Origin: Chrysomallon squamiferum
Lineage: Eukaryota > Mollusca > Gastropoda > Neomphalida > Peltospiridae
Direction: 5' to 3'
NCBI GenBank assembly: GCA_012295275.1
Contig: CM022673.1
Location: 16,665,310 to 16,725,309, forward strand
Length of the DNA: 60,000 bases
Position 1 is the stretch's first letter; each line of letters starts with the position of its first letter. The position numbers and the translations under genes are program-made. The notes beneath the pieces were generated by a model, which was not told where the DNA came from, made no database searches, and saw only the letters and a program-made list of their open reading frames with translations. This document shows, piece after piece, positions 13,395 through 26,800 of the stretch.

Positions 13395-16300
13395 TATTAA
13401 AAAAAAGAAATGAGACAAGAAAATGTTAGAAAAAAGAAAAAACGACAACTGATAACCACATAAATTCACATTGTGAGTTAATAAAGAACTGTTATCTGAC
13501 AAATTCAGATACTGAAAAAAGAATTTACATTTGGTTTTTCTATTGCAGTGGCTTTGCCAACTTTTGACATTAATCTGAAACTATTTTTATTGTCTGTCTG
13601 TATACAAAAGTACCAAACCCACCAAGCAACCCAAATAAGGTCCAACAAAAATACATAAAAATTATTATAAAAGTAACTAAAAGTAACATAATACAAAGAC
13701 AAACTAAAGAAACAAAAGTCCATAGCCTGTGCAGTTTTCAAACTGCCTTTACTGATATCACATACTTCTTGGGCAAAACACCAATAGTTTGAATTATTTT
13801 GGTGTATTAAGGGGGATGTTTTAGTGTTTCAAGACAGTAAATAAGATAATAATATTGTGTTGATGTGTTTATGTTGACAGATAGGTATGCTTGGCTGATA
13901 AAAATGTTTCAGAATAGTATTTTCCTTTTGTATTTATCTGTATGTGTGTGTGTGCATGGTTTTGTATTTTGATAGTTTCTTGCATGTAATATTCTTACTT
14001 CTCTATTCAAATGGTAATTTTTCAATTCTTTTTCTTTTAATATAAAAAAAATAAATGATTTAGTACATTTTTTTTTTTTTTTTTTTGTACAAAACATAAT
14101 TTTCAGTTACTTACTCAAGTCTAAATAATAATGCAGTGAAATCTGCCTGAAATAGTAAAATACTATGTTGATCTATATGAAGTTGTTTTGTTATATTTTC
14201 CCTAAATTCTAGTTAAAGATTATGTCATAATAATGAAGTCATTAAATGAATTTTTGTAAACTGAAAATTTGTGCTTTGGAAACATATTTTAATTTTATAG
14301 CTTCCACTGTTTATGATTGCTAATATGTTAAATTAAACCTGTATTATAAAATTTAATAAACTCCTAATTTTTTTATTTTGTTTTAAATTTAAATATTTTG
14401 TACTGAAATAAAATAATTTGTTGTTAAACTTCAGGATCCAGACAAATTTTTGACAGAACTCCATGATGTTAAGACTATGGAAGGTGCGCCCTCAGTCCGC
14501 ATGTCGTGCACTTTCTGCAAGCCTAATGCCAAGCTCAGTTGGCTGAAGAACAAAATGGAAATTTTCCATGGCTACAAGTACCATATTGAAAACAATGACA
14601 AAGATTACACTCTTGAGATCATGAATGTGAAGCCAGAGGATGCAGGAAAGTACACTTGTCTTTGCAATGACTGCAAAACTTCTGCTTGGGTCTATGTAGA
14701 AGGTAATTAAGATTCTTATGGTGTATCTCTATGTCAGTCTTGGTTTAATATGTATAATTTTTTTTTTTTTATTACTGATACAGAAGATAACATAAATTTG
14801 TTTAGATGTTTTTTTCCTCCAGTCTTAATATTTTTATTTTCTATATGTATATAAATACAGTTTGTTTGTACATTCATTTCAATCTCAGAATGTTATTTAC
14901 TTTCAGCCAAAGAACCAGAATACTACTTCACCCAGAAATTGCCTCAGCATTATGAAGTATGCCGCAAGAAAAATGGAATGCTAGAATGTTTTCTCTCTGA
15001 TTCTAGAGCTCGAGTGAAATGGTACAGAAAGGGAGAACCTCTTGAGGTTAGTTGTAGTCAATTTTAAATTTTAATAAAAATTTGTAAAGAACGTTCAGTC
15101 TTGGAACAAAACAATTATTAATTATATCCTTTATGAAATATTCCTGGGGACATTTTGAAGATCCAGAGAACTGTGACAGATGGATGTGGAGTTTTGTTTC
15201 ACATCCTGGAGACTTTACCTCTTGGCAAATTGTGGTGTTATAAGACCAGTAGATTATTTCTTCAGTCTAATCCTCTAATACACTGACAAACTGCAAAGGT
15301 TTTTCAGGATGTAAACTTAACAAACCTTGAGGTTAACAAGAAAATCAGTAATAAACCAAAGTTCTATGTGTTTGCAGTTGTAAATAGTCTTATTTGATCA
15401 GTCAAACTTCATAAATTATGCAAAAGTACATTACTGAAAAAAATTGTTGTCATTACTAAAAGAAAATAATGAAGTCACAAACAGATAAATATATTTATTT
15501 ATAAAGAAAAAATATTTATTATAACTGTAATGATTTTATTTCTTTAAGTATTTTAATTACATGAATCTATTTAATACTACTACTACCTCTAATAATAATT
15601 TGAATTATTTCTTTTAATATACTTGTGCATATATGCAAAATAAATAAACTATATTTAACTAAAATAATAATTTAATAATGTATTATTATATGTAAATAAG
15701 CTTTCATGAGTATTATCTATTTTTAATTTCACTTATAAATAATAAACAGCCTTTTTATTTAATTGTAGCATTTTTCTTTAATGCCTGTTTATAGGGATGT
15801 AAACGATGAGAAAAAATTAATCTTTTGATTTATTGGTATTTTTATCATTAATAAAATTGTGAAAAAAAAATAATTTAGGCTAAAAAAAATACTACTAATA
15901 AATATTTTTTTCTAATTAACATTAATTATCTGAATGTGGGCATTTATTATTATTATTATTATTATTTTTTTTTTTTGGCCAATAAAGATATATTTGTTAC
16001 AATAATTCAATGAAAGTTTATCAGTCAATTCTTCCACTAGATCAAAAAATATTTTTACTTTCATAATGAGTTCTAGTATTGTGTAAGCTAAATATTATCA
16101 CCTTTCATGGCCAACCCAAATCTTTTTCAAGCCAGACATTATCACCATCAATGTAGGTGGATATTCTTATAATTTCATCAGGAATTGTTTGTATTATTGG
16201 CTGCTGGTACACTTCAATTCTTTGAGGACAATCTTCTTTGTGATGTTTTGAATGATATCGTTTGTATCTGTCGTAATCATCAGCTGACCTGTACCTTCTC

Positions 16301-19300
16301 TTTGATTTCTTTTGTCTCTGTTGGAAATCATCAAGAAATGGGAAGCGACTAGCAGGGTAAGAATGTGATCGCTTTCTTTGTCTTCCCCTTTCTGTGTATA
16401 TCTCATCTATCAGTCTAAGAAGAGCCTCATCTTCAGCTAGTAATAATGGTTTGTAGGGAAATGAGTTCTTGCTGTGTTTCTTCTTCTTTCTCTTCCACTT
16501 GCTGTAAATGGGATCCAGGTCCTCAGCTCCAGGTTTTAAAACATGTCCACGTTCTGATGGTCCCAGCCGTAATTTTTTCTTTCCATAGAACCATTTCAGA
16601 AATGTGGCCACTGATGCTAGACATCCAGATGGTAGTTCTTTATCCTTCCAGAGTATCTGTAAAATACATTTTATATAGGCATATTTTCCTATACTCATCT
16701 TTCTTTCTTATATTCTTTCATATTTTTTCATTTCTCTCTCTTTCTCTCCCTGTCTGTATTTTCCAGAAACCTATTGCATATCAAGAGTAGATATATTATT
16801 TAATGACTAAATACAATTTCTGATTTCTGCCTAGAAAAAAAATAGTGGAGTCTGTTTTACATATTTTTCTCTATCTGTAAGTTAATATACTGACCTGTTT
16901 TATTTCTGAAAAATTTGGTTTCAAAGGTATTCTTAGTTTGACCATCATCTTGTCAAAGAGGATGAATGTAACATTGTATGAAGTTCTTGGACGCAGGAAA
17001 ATAGATGATCTGATTCCTAGTTGTGAATCAAATACATTCATGTTATCATCTTGATCAAAAATTTCCCCAGCTAACATCAATACATGATTCTTCATGGATA
17101 ATCCAGTTTTCATTTCAAGCCTCTTTTTGAATGCTCCAATGCTTTCCTGAGCATACACATGCATTTTGTAAATGATGTTTTGAATAGAATGCACAAACAC
17201 TGGATACTGCCTTAGTTTCAAGTCAACTTTTGTTTCAAAGTCTTCCACATATTCCACTAACTTATTACTGCTGGAGAGCCTATAGTCTCCCACATACATG
17301 TCATGAACTGTGGCATTTGGCACTCCTATCTGTTCCAACATTTCCTTAACCACTTTAACTTTGCGGTTAGGACTTACTTTGAGAATTTCAGTGATTCCGT
17401 TACCTAAACGAAATGTTAGTGGAATTCCAAACATTACATCAGGGTCCTTTTTAGCCTGGGATACATCCATTAAGACAGTGGGAGACCTTGATCCATAGTG
17501 GCCTATTGTTTCTGAAAAATCAAGTGGCAAGTCATTACTGTACAGGCTGATAATATTGACAGCTATACCAGTCAATCCATGCAGTTTGAGAGCAACTGTA
17601 GACCACCTGTCAAGCTGTGAAACTTTTATCATATGCACCTTGTCTTTGGTTTCTACTACAGGTACTTTCTGCATTTGGAGCTTATGATATAAACCAATAG
17701 TTGAGAGCTGTAGAATATCACCATCATCAATATTGTAGTATCCCATGCAGGTGCTCCAGTTGATGACTGTGGTGCCATGGTACAGGACAAGCGTGTGTTT
17801 TGGCAGATACAGTTCAAAGAGAGACATTATATCAGGTGTGTTCCTTGTGACAGTCCTTCGCAGGACAGTCCAAATGATGTTCATACCAGTCATACAAGGA
17901 TCAATGTATAAATGATAGGTACTACCCCAGAATGTTTCAATATGTACCAGAGTATCGTACAGAATGTGTAACATGACAAAAACAGTTCCTCTAGGATTTA
18001 TTCTGTACTCAAACAAATATTTGTCATTTTCCATTGCTTTGTCTTTGTACAGCAGATCTATCCTCTCTGGTGAAAGACCTCTTTGTTCTTGTAATTCAGA
18101 TTTCAGCTGCATCACTGTCATTGACAGATCAATATCCATTTCAAACTTAAGATTCAGTTGTTTAATCTCAATATACACATTCTGTTTGTAGCGTGGCAGA
18201 ATTAATATTGCTGATCCAGGTTTGATTACATAAAATTGTGAAATATCTACAGGAATTTTTTGTCCAGGTTGCAGCACTGTTAGTTTTTCCACTTTGTAAT
18301 TAAAGTCCAGTCCTGATTTGGCAAAATGGATGACAGATGCAAGTGTATCACCCAGTACTGGTGTGAAAATAGCTGAGGTGTCTGGAGTTTTATATGACCA
18401 CAGGACCAGCTGTTGACCAAGCACACTTTCAAGGTTAACTTCACCAAGGAGTAACTCATCATCAGGACGGAAATCAAATTCCTCACTGCTGATGGAAAGA
18501 GAATCTGGGCTGTCTCTGTAATTTGGATTATGTTTGGCAAGTTCACGAAATATCTTGTCTTCCTTGGACTTGTATCTGTTTCCTTTGAATTTTTCATATC
18601 TCTGAAAATGGTACAGTAACAGTTACTAAAATGAGGAGAAATAAACTGAGATATTTTTTGATATGGGAATGAAAGAAAACATTCAAACATTGAAAGTGAA
18701 ATAGTTATTAGATCTGGAATATGAATACTTAGTACTTGCCATTACAACCTTAATAAATTTATACTGCAGACTTCTTTGACCTAATAATATGGTAACACTA
18801 AAATAATTATTTGTTTACATAAATAAATAAATAAATAAATCGGACAAGTAAGATATGATTTTGATTTAGTGGATAATTTTGAAAGCATATATATTATAAT
18901 TCTAAAGAAAAATGTTAGTTTAAATATATTTATTATGACAAAAAAAAATATTTTGATCTAGTAAATGTAGTATTATTATTATTAAACTAATTAAAAGATA
19001 TTTACAAAAGACTAACCTTATCAAAAACCTGTCTTCCTCTAGGATCTTTGAGTTCTAATGGCTTGTCATGATAAACTCCAAACATGTTTTCTTTTTGTTG
19101 ATTTTTTCCATTTACTTCAAAACATTATAACCCAAGACATGTTGTTTTCATACTTAAAATAAACAATCCCCACAGTATATTCCTTTCTCTGGTTTTTTCC
19201 AAACAAACAGCTATTGCTGTAATTTTTAAAATCACAGAACCAGTAGTGAAGACAAATTTTAGTCTTCTAAAATCCTTTGATTAAATAAATCCACTGTAAT

Positions 19301-21589
19301 AAACAACATAAAACCAAACTGGACGGCCATATTGGAAATGGGTTGCCAATGTACACATTATGTAGACTAGGTAGATATTTTGTGTTATTTGAACAACAAA
19401 CAGCTAAAAAAGAAAATCTATTCTTTTCACCACTGAACGGGTCATCAAATGTTTTCTCATTCATGTATTCAACCGGTTGTATGAAAGAGATCAAGGATCA
19501 CTGTTCATTATTCATAAGACAGATAAAAGTTTTTTATTTGTCTATTCATGACTTTCCACCAACACCGATATCTTTCACAAAAGCATTATTCTTGACTAGG
19601 GTGTAAGCCATGTTTTTATGCTTAGAATCAGAATAGTTTACTTAATGGGTTGGGTTTCGTGTAGACTGTACAGTGCTTAAAGCAAATTACATTATGTAAT
19701 TATTTTCCCCTGCTTGTATTTATATTTTGAAATACAAGAAATGTTTATAACACAACCAGTGACTTGAATGCTTTTCTTTTGGTTTTATTTGTGACAGAAC
19801 ATTTATTACTATTTTTTATTTTTTATTTTTTTTGTGTGTGTATCAGACTGAGTCTCAATAGTAGATAGCTTGAGATTATAAGACTTACATGATCAATAAT
19901 TCTTTGTGCACTGCTTGGAATATTGCCTGTTCCAATAAGTGCTTCACAACATATTATAATTACAAAACTATATTATAATTTTTGTTTATCAAAAGCTTTT
20001 TCACATGTTTTTATTTTTTTATTTCATACAAAACGATGCATGTAAAAAGTGCATTGCTACAACAAATCGTTAAAACAACCTCATGATTATAGAAATGTTT
20101 ATATATTAATACCTAGTAGTCTTTAATATTAACAAGTATATAGATGTCATTAAACAAACATTTGTTATTCACATATTTATTGAAAAGAACAAGTTGTTTT
20201 GTTTATGTTGAATGAAATAATAAACAGACATTAATTTTAATTATTTATTTGTTTCAGTACACACCAGGCAAATATGAAATTCAGAGACGAGAAAACCGTT
20301 GCATTCTGAGAATTCTTAATGCAAATGCTGAGGATGAAGGTGAATACAGCTGTAAATGTGGTGAAGCTGAAACTAGATGTGATGTCTATGTTGAAGGTAT
20401 AGTTTTTTTGTTTTTTATATTCTCATAATAAAGATGTTATAACTCAGTTTAAAAGAATTTGTCAAGGGCTTTCTCAGTAACAGCATCAGTCCTTCTTAGA
20501 ATATACATTGGGCTATTTCTCCGTTCCAAACAGTGGCTCAAAATGTTTGTTAAATATATTGCTATTGGAAGAGATTGCAAGATTATTCATCTTTCTGCTT
20601 ATTAAACATTATAAAATGAAAATGAAATGTGATAATATTTAAAATTTACAAAACTGTTTTTTGTATTATTTTAAACTAATACAGAACCAGAATGGCTTCT
20701 CATGAAGAAATTGGATGATTTTCCATTTTTAAATTTATTAAACATTATACAAAAAATTAATAATGACATCAGTATTTAAAGATTTTACGAAATTCATTTT
20801 GGTTTATTTTAAACATAAATTTAGAACCAGAATGGGAGTTCATGAAGAAGCTGGATGATGTAGAAGCTGTTGAAAGGGAAAGAGCCATGTTTGAGTGTGA
20901 TGTTAGTGACCCTGAAGCAGATGTCACTTGGTTCAAGGAGGAAAAGGTGTGCTGCACATACAATTCAACATATTTCATGCTACTGAATTGGGTTTTTGTT
21001 TTAAACAGTTTAACAGCAAATTAACTTTTTATATTATTTTAAACATTTTGATTAAACATCTTCAAAAATCAAACAAAGTAAATTTAAAGTGTTTTATATA
21101 TTTCTGTGTGTGACTGTGTATATGTATGATTAAATTAAACTTGAATATTTAAACCACTCTAATATTTTATTTGCTGTTTATTTTAAATATCTGAAACAAT
21201 AATGAATTTAATATTTCTCATTCATATATAGAATTACGTTTTTTTTCTTCTGCTTAATAACATTGGGTATGAAGCTTCTGCTTTTTGAAACAAAGCCTTT
21301 CTTTGTTAAGAGACATGTACACATAATGTGTATCTTTCATGTTCAAGACCTTACTCTTTCAATAAAAGTATATTGAAAATTATTTATACTATTTTAATTA
21401 TTGCTAACTAAAATATAATAACTAACAGTGTTAAAAATTTACACAGATTGTTTATGAGCATGTTTTTTATATTAATTTGTGTTTAGAACATAATAAAATA
21501 ATTGCATGTTATTGTTTTCTTAGTAATTTTATCTTCCATAAAACAATATTATAATTTTTGTTTTTGTTATTTATTTATTTATTTATTTA

Positions 21590-21638
<49 letters not shown>

Positions 21639-23248
21639 ACTTGTCTCAATGTGCCTTGTTATTGTAACAATTTGCTTTCAGACTGAAGGTGGCAAGATTA
21701 TTACAATCCGATTGGATAAATATGAATGTACTGAAGAGGTACCCTACTAACCCTACTAGGCCCAATACTAGCATTTGTTTTTTTAATAGAAAACATTTTT
21801 GAGTTATATATAGCTAATGGAAAAGCATGATACTGGTGTTGAAATGGAGAGAGATCTCTGGCACAGATAGTGCTTGCCTTATATTTGATAGCTGCAGCAT
21901 TGGTTCTCTCTTAGGCTCCTTTTGGGGGTATTTCCAGATCCAGTATTTTTGGTATGTTTTGTCATGGTACTGAGTATTCCATTATACATTAAAATATTTA
22001 GAAAATATATTTTGCTGCTGATATCAGTGAGAATAATTCCATTTAATAGCTTTGTTTTAAAAACTGGCAATAAAAGCAATCTTGAATGCCCGATTGTTTT
22101 TCCTTTGTTGTCATTTCATCCAAATCCTTTCCAGATTTGTCACAGAATCAACCAGACAGTTTCTTTAATTGTGTAGTATATTAATCCTTGACATGTGAGG
22201 AATGGTTTGACTAGATTCAAAGAAATATGTGCTGCATAGTAACATGCATGTCCATCATAACAAAGCTCCTGTTTGGTCAGCTGTTTGTCAAAGAATAATC
22301 AGGTAAGACAGAACTGTTTAACAGATAACTAATATTTCTAAGCTAGAATAATAACCAGATACAAAAAATGAATCTGTCGAGGTATTATTAATACTTGTAC
22401 TTAATGAAAAATGTACACATATCTAATCCCACAATTTTAATGAATTGGCAGAAACTGTGTGTTAGTGCAGTTGCCTTAGCAGTTAACACTGTTGTAAAAC
22501 TTATTGGGCTGTTTCCCAATCTAGTCAGTGTACTTCACTTGAACAGTCAGAGATCATGGTACATTTTGTTTATAGTAAAGTTAATGAAAATGGTTCATAG
22601 ATGCTATATGAAAAGATTACACAGTTTGGTGACTGTCCGTTTTTTTCTTAGTGTCTTATCAAATCACATCAGTGTCATCTTATAGCAGTTACTGTTAAAG
22701 TATGTTGAACAAACAGTCATTCATAAATCTTGAATTCAAACTCAGAAAAAAGATTGTAGTTTACTGCATTTTCCCAGCCCTTAGGAATATTTTGTATAAT
22801 TTTAGTTAAATTAGATCCTTCAGTGTTGCATTTTCTCATAATATTTATAAGAAATTGTTACTAACCTTTGCTATATTTTTATTACTTGTTGTTTAAATTT
22901 TGTAAATGCTTTTGATACTAATTTTAATTCTGAATTGCATTGTCTGATATGATGTTTATACCAGTAAAAGAATTACAAATAATCTAATGGTTTTGTATTG
23001 TATGTAACAAACAAGAAATAACACTTTTTTTAAATGTTTTTTCTTATATTTAACAACCTGCAGTAATAACAAATGTTAATATTCCAAATATATTTACTTC
23101 AAATTGGTATTCTCACTATATGATGTCACACCAACTAGTAGCCTATGATGATTCACTAACTATACATATTTTTATTTATTAGATGATGAAATTGTAATTA
23201 TAAACTTTCTAATCAATTTACCGAAAATAGATTTATGTTCCTTTATAT

Positions 23249-23298
<50 letters not shown>

Positions 23299-23812
23299 TA
23301 ATTTTTAATTTCGATTTTAGTTATCTTCTACCATCCTAGTTCCTTCTGTATGCTAATACTGGTTTTCAACAAAAAAACAACATAAAGACTATAATATGTA
23401 CTGACTAAAGATAAACCTTAAATGTTTTAATTGCTTTGAAATTTGAAGCTACTACAAATTATAGACTACAAGTTGTTGTTACATGTCCCACAGTGAGAGT
23501 ACACCATTACTAATCTAACTGTTTTTAATCAACAGAACTGTCAGAAAAAATAAAGTTTGTTTTTATTCCATTAGGAATTGAAATCTGGGGGAAAGTATGA
23601 GTTCCAGAAAGATAATTTGAAACGTCGTCTGATTATTAAGAACTGCAGCATCAAAGACGATGGCAAATACACGTGTAAACTTCTTGATCAGACTACAACA
23701 GCTGAATTATATGTCTCACGTAAGATGTCACTTTATTGTATATTCTTTTAAATATCACTCTGTTGTATTTAATCATTTTGAAGCTATTATTTGAATATTT
23801 GTGACTTGTATA

Positions 23813-23866
<54 letters not shown>

Positions 23867-26800
23867 ACGGACGGATGGACGGACGGACGGACGGACACAC
23901 AGACAGACACACACACACACACACGTCATATAAATAAGCTAGATATTGTGTTATAAGTGAAAAAATTATATCTTGCAGCTGATGTAAAATTCATCAAGAA
24001 GCTGGAACCAAAAACTGTCAAGGAAGGAGACACTCTGACACTAGAGTGTAAAGCTACAAATGCTCACAAACACCCACACAAGTGGATGAAAAATGGACAG
24101 CCATTTGAACCAGATCTCAGGTACATTCTTGTTATTTTTATATTGTTAAGTAAGTTATTCTTTACAATCCAAATGTGTAAGATCTAAGTATAGAAATGAT
24201 AAAGAATCTTGGTAGTATCACTAATAGCTAATAAAGCAAAACAGTGAGATAGTACTGGAGTATGTACATTTTTGTTTATTACAGAGGGGAGATAACTCAG
24301 AAAGGAGAATCATACAAACTGGTTATTAAAAATGTTACTGCTGATGATATGGCTGAATACACACTGCAGATTGGTGAGAGACCAACACGATCTCAAGTCA
24401 CTGTCATAGAGCGTAAGTAACAACAGTAGTATTGGTGTGTGCTTGATGTAAAAATACAATCCAGTAATAATTATTGCATCAAAACATTTATAATAAATAT
24501 TAATATTATGATAGTAATAAAATAGAAACTAATGATGATATTAATTCAGTACAAAATAATTACGGAAACCACCCCCAAAAAATAATAATAAGAAGAAGAA
24601 ATTGCTTCACACAAACATAACAGTATTATTAAGAAGTTTGTTTGTTACTGAAAATTATCTTTGATTTGTGTTACAGCTCCTAAGCCTCCTAAAATTGATC
24701 TAAATGCCATTCCAAACGAAGTCCTTGTGAAACAAGGAGAGCTTATTGAATTGAAGATCCCCTTCATAGGTTTGTGTATTTATTTATTTACTTTATTTGT
24801 GAGGGTTTTGGGGTTGTTTTTTTGTTGTCAGTTGTTTTTTTTGTTTTTTGTTTTTTTTAGGAAACCAAGGTGTACTCATCAGTTTTTATTTAATCTTAAA
24901 ATGATCATTTGAAAATTTAGCTGAATGTATCTAATTAATAATGTTTTATTTAGGTTCTCCAATGCCAAGAGCCACCTGGAAGAAGGGAGACAAACAACTG
25001 AGTGAAGCTGATATTGACATTGAAACAGAACCTCGACTGACTAAGCTGCTTATCCCAAATGCTAAGCGATCTGATACTGGAACATATGAATTGACACTGA
25101 CTAATGAGGCTGGAACAGACACTGTGCCAATCAAAGTTGTCGTCATGGGTTAGTGTAGTATTAAATTTCATCTTCATATATCAGTGGTTATACTTTTAAT
25201 CGCATTATATTATATTTTCATTAATAATAATTGATGTAGTAATAGTGGTATTGTTTGTAGATGTATGATGTTAATACATTTTTGTTTACTTTTACATTAA
25301 TCAGGTCCCCCAGAAAAACCCAAAGGCCCTTTGGATGTCATGGACATCTATGCAGATCGCTGTGCACTGATGTGGGATGTACCAGAGGAAGATGGAGGTG
25401 CTCCCATAACTGGATATCTTGTTGAAAAGATGGACACAGCTACAGGTACCAAACATGCTTTCGTTTTTTTTCAGTTAAATTTAAGAATATTTTTCATTTG
25501 AATACTAATAATAAGGAAATGGTATGTTTAACAACAAAATAATTTAAAACAAATATTAACACACATATAAAGTTATTTGTTCCATAGCATGCTTATACTC
25601 AACTGAATCTGTTCAGTTTGTTCAGAACCAGTTATATCTTTGAATATTTTATAATATCTGTTTGAAATGCATATGTTGGCTTTCTCTGGACCAGTTATGT
25701 AAAAGGTTCCTTGCTGTTTTTCAATAAGTGTAATAATTTTTTTTTATAAATAGCTGTTAACTCATTCATTAAACAACTGTGCATTGGTTCTAGGTGAATG
25801 GGAAAAGGTCTGTGAGACTGATGATCTTGAAGTGGATGTATCTGATCTAACCACTGGACATCGTTACCAGTTCAGAGTGTCGGCCATCAATTCAGAGGGA
25901 GTCAGCAAACCCTTGGAATCGGATGGAGAAATCCTAGCCAAGGATCCATGGGGTAAGTGTATTATTGTAGAATATACATAAATTTTATTTCTCTTATTTT
26001 TTTCTCTTCTTAGTTTATTTTTAGATTTTTATTTTGTATTGTTTGTATTTTTTGCTGCCTTTTGCTTCATGGAATAATTCCGATTTTTTTTTGTGTCTGT
26101 TTGTTTTTCAGACCCACCAGATCCACCAGGTACTCCAGAGGTTATGGATTATGATAAAGATTATGTAGAAGTGGGTTGGGATCCTCCCAAGAAAGACAAT
26201 GGTGCACCTATACAGGGATACACGATCCAGTACAAAGAAAAAGATTCTGATGAATGGAAGAAGGTGAGTTACTTTGTTCTGCAGTTTTAGTATATCCCAC
26301 AAGTGTGGAATCGTAAGAGATAATGCTGCAGAGCTTTAATGATGCCTTGACAGTTTGTTGTGGAATCATTCAGCGTTCACAAGTTGATGGGTTATCCTGT
26401 CTAGATTTGTAAATCTGGAACAAATATTGGCTCATCAATAAAAGTCTATATATATATATATATATATATAAAACAACTAATTTTTCACATTTCTATTAGA
26501 CTTATCTGAAACCTTATACATTTAACTGTGATGTAAATAAAGTACCCTTTACTCTTAGAAACGTTTGTAAGAAATACTTTGTTTCAATTTGAGTTGGAAA
26601 GAAGTAATTTGAAAAAGGCTGTAATAAAGTTAACAGAACTATGTAGATATATCACTGTATGTTTCCTCTTATAAACTTTTAAAATTATTATTTTATTGAT
26701 ATTCTTGGAATTATCTGGTCTAAAATTCGATCATTTCATAACTCATGCAGATAGTCTATTAAAATGTTTCTAATGGGAGTTTGTTTTAATAATTAAGGGT

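Larger units (their letters stand above)
12564..14434 (+). other. Twitchin intron with 20-bp tandem repeat and poly-A
   Basis: 1.87 kb intron. It contains two full copies and a partial third copy of a 20-bp unit (12931-12976) and an A-tract of 32 bases (13360-13391). No exon with splice sites and matching phase 0 was found. Confidence 0.7.

Noticed and set aside
13505-13741. 78-codon minus-strand open frame
   Set aside because: Aromatic-rich low-complexity translation of AT-rich intron sequence, without splice sites or similarity to anything recognised.
16871-16894. End of the large minus-strand open frame as the true C-terminus of the nested gene
   Set aside because: A consensus donor (CAG|GTCAGT) at 16895/16894 and a phase-matched downstream exon continue the ubiquitin-like fold and a strongly coding tail.
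19267-19606. Overlapping open frames upstream of the nested gene
   Set aside because: Neither strand shows splice sites or coding composition; the minus-strand one is out of frame with the nested gene start and probably is its 5' flank.
22395-22685. 96-codon open frame in the intron of Ig domain 4
   Set aside because: It has no acceptor or donor in phase, no recognisable residues, and codon use like the surrounding intron.
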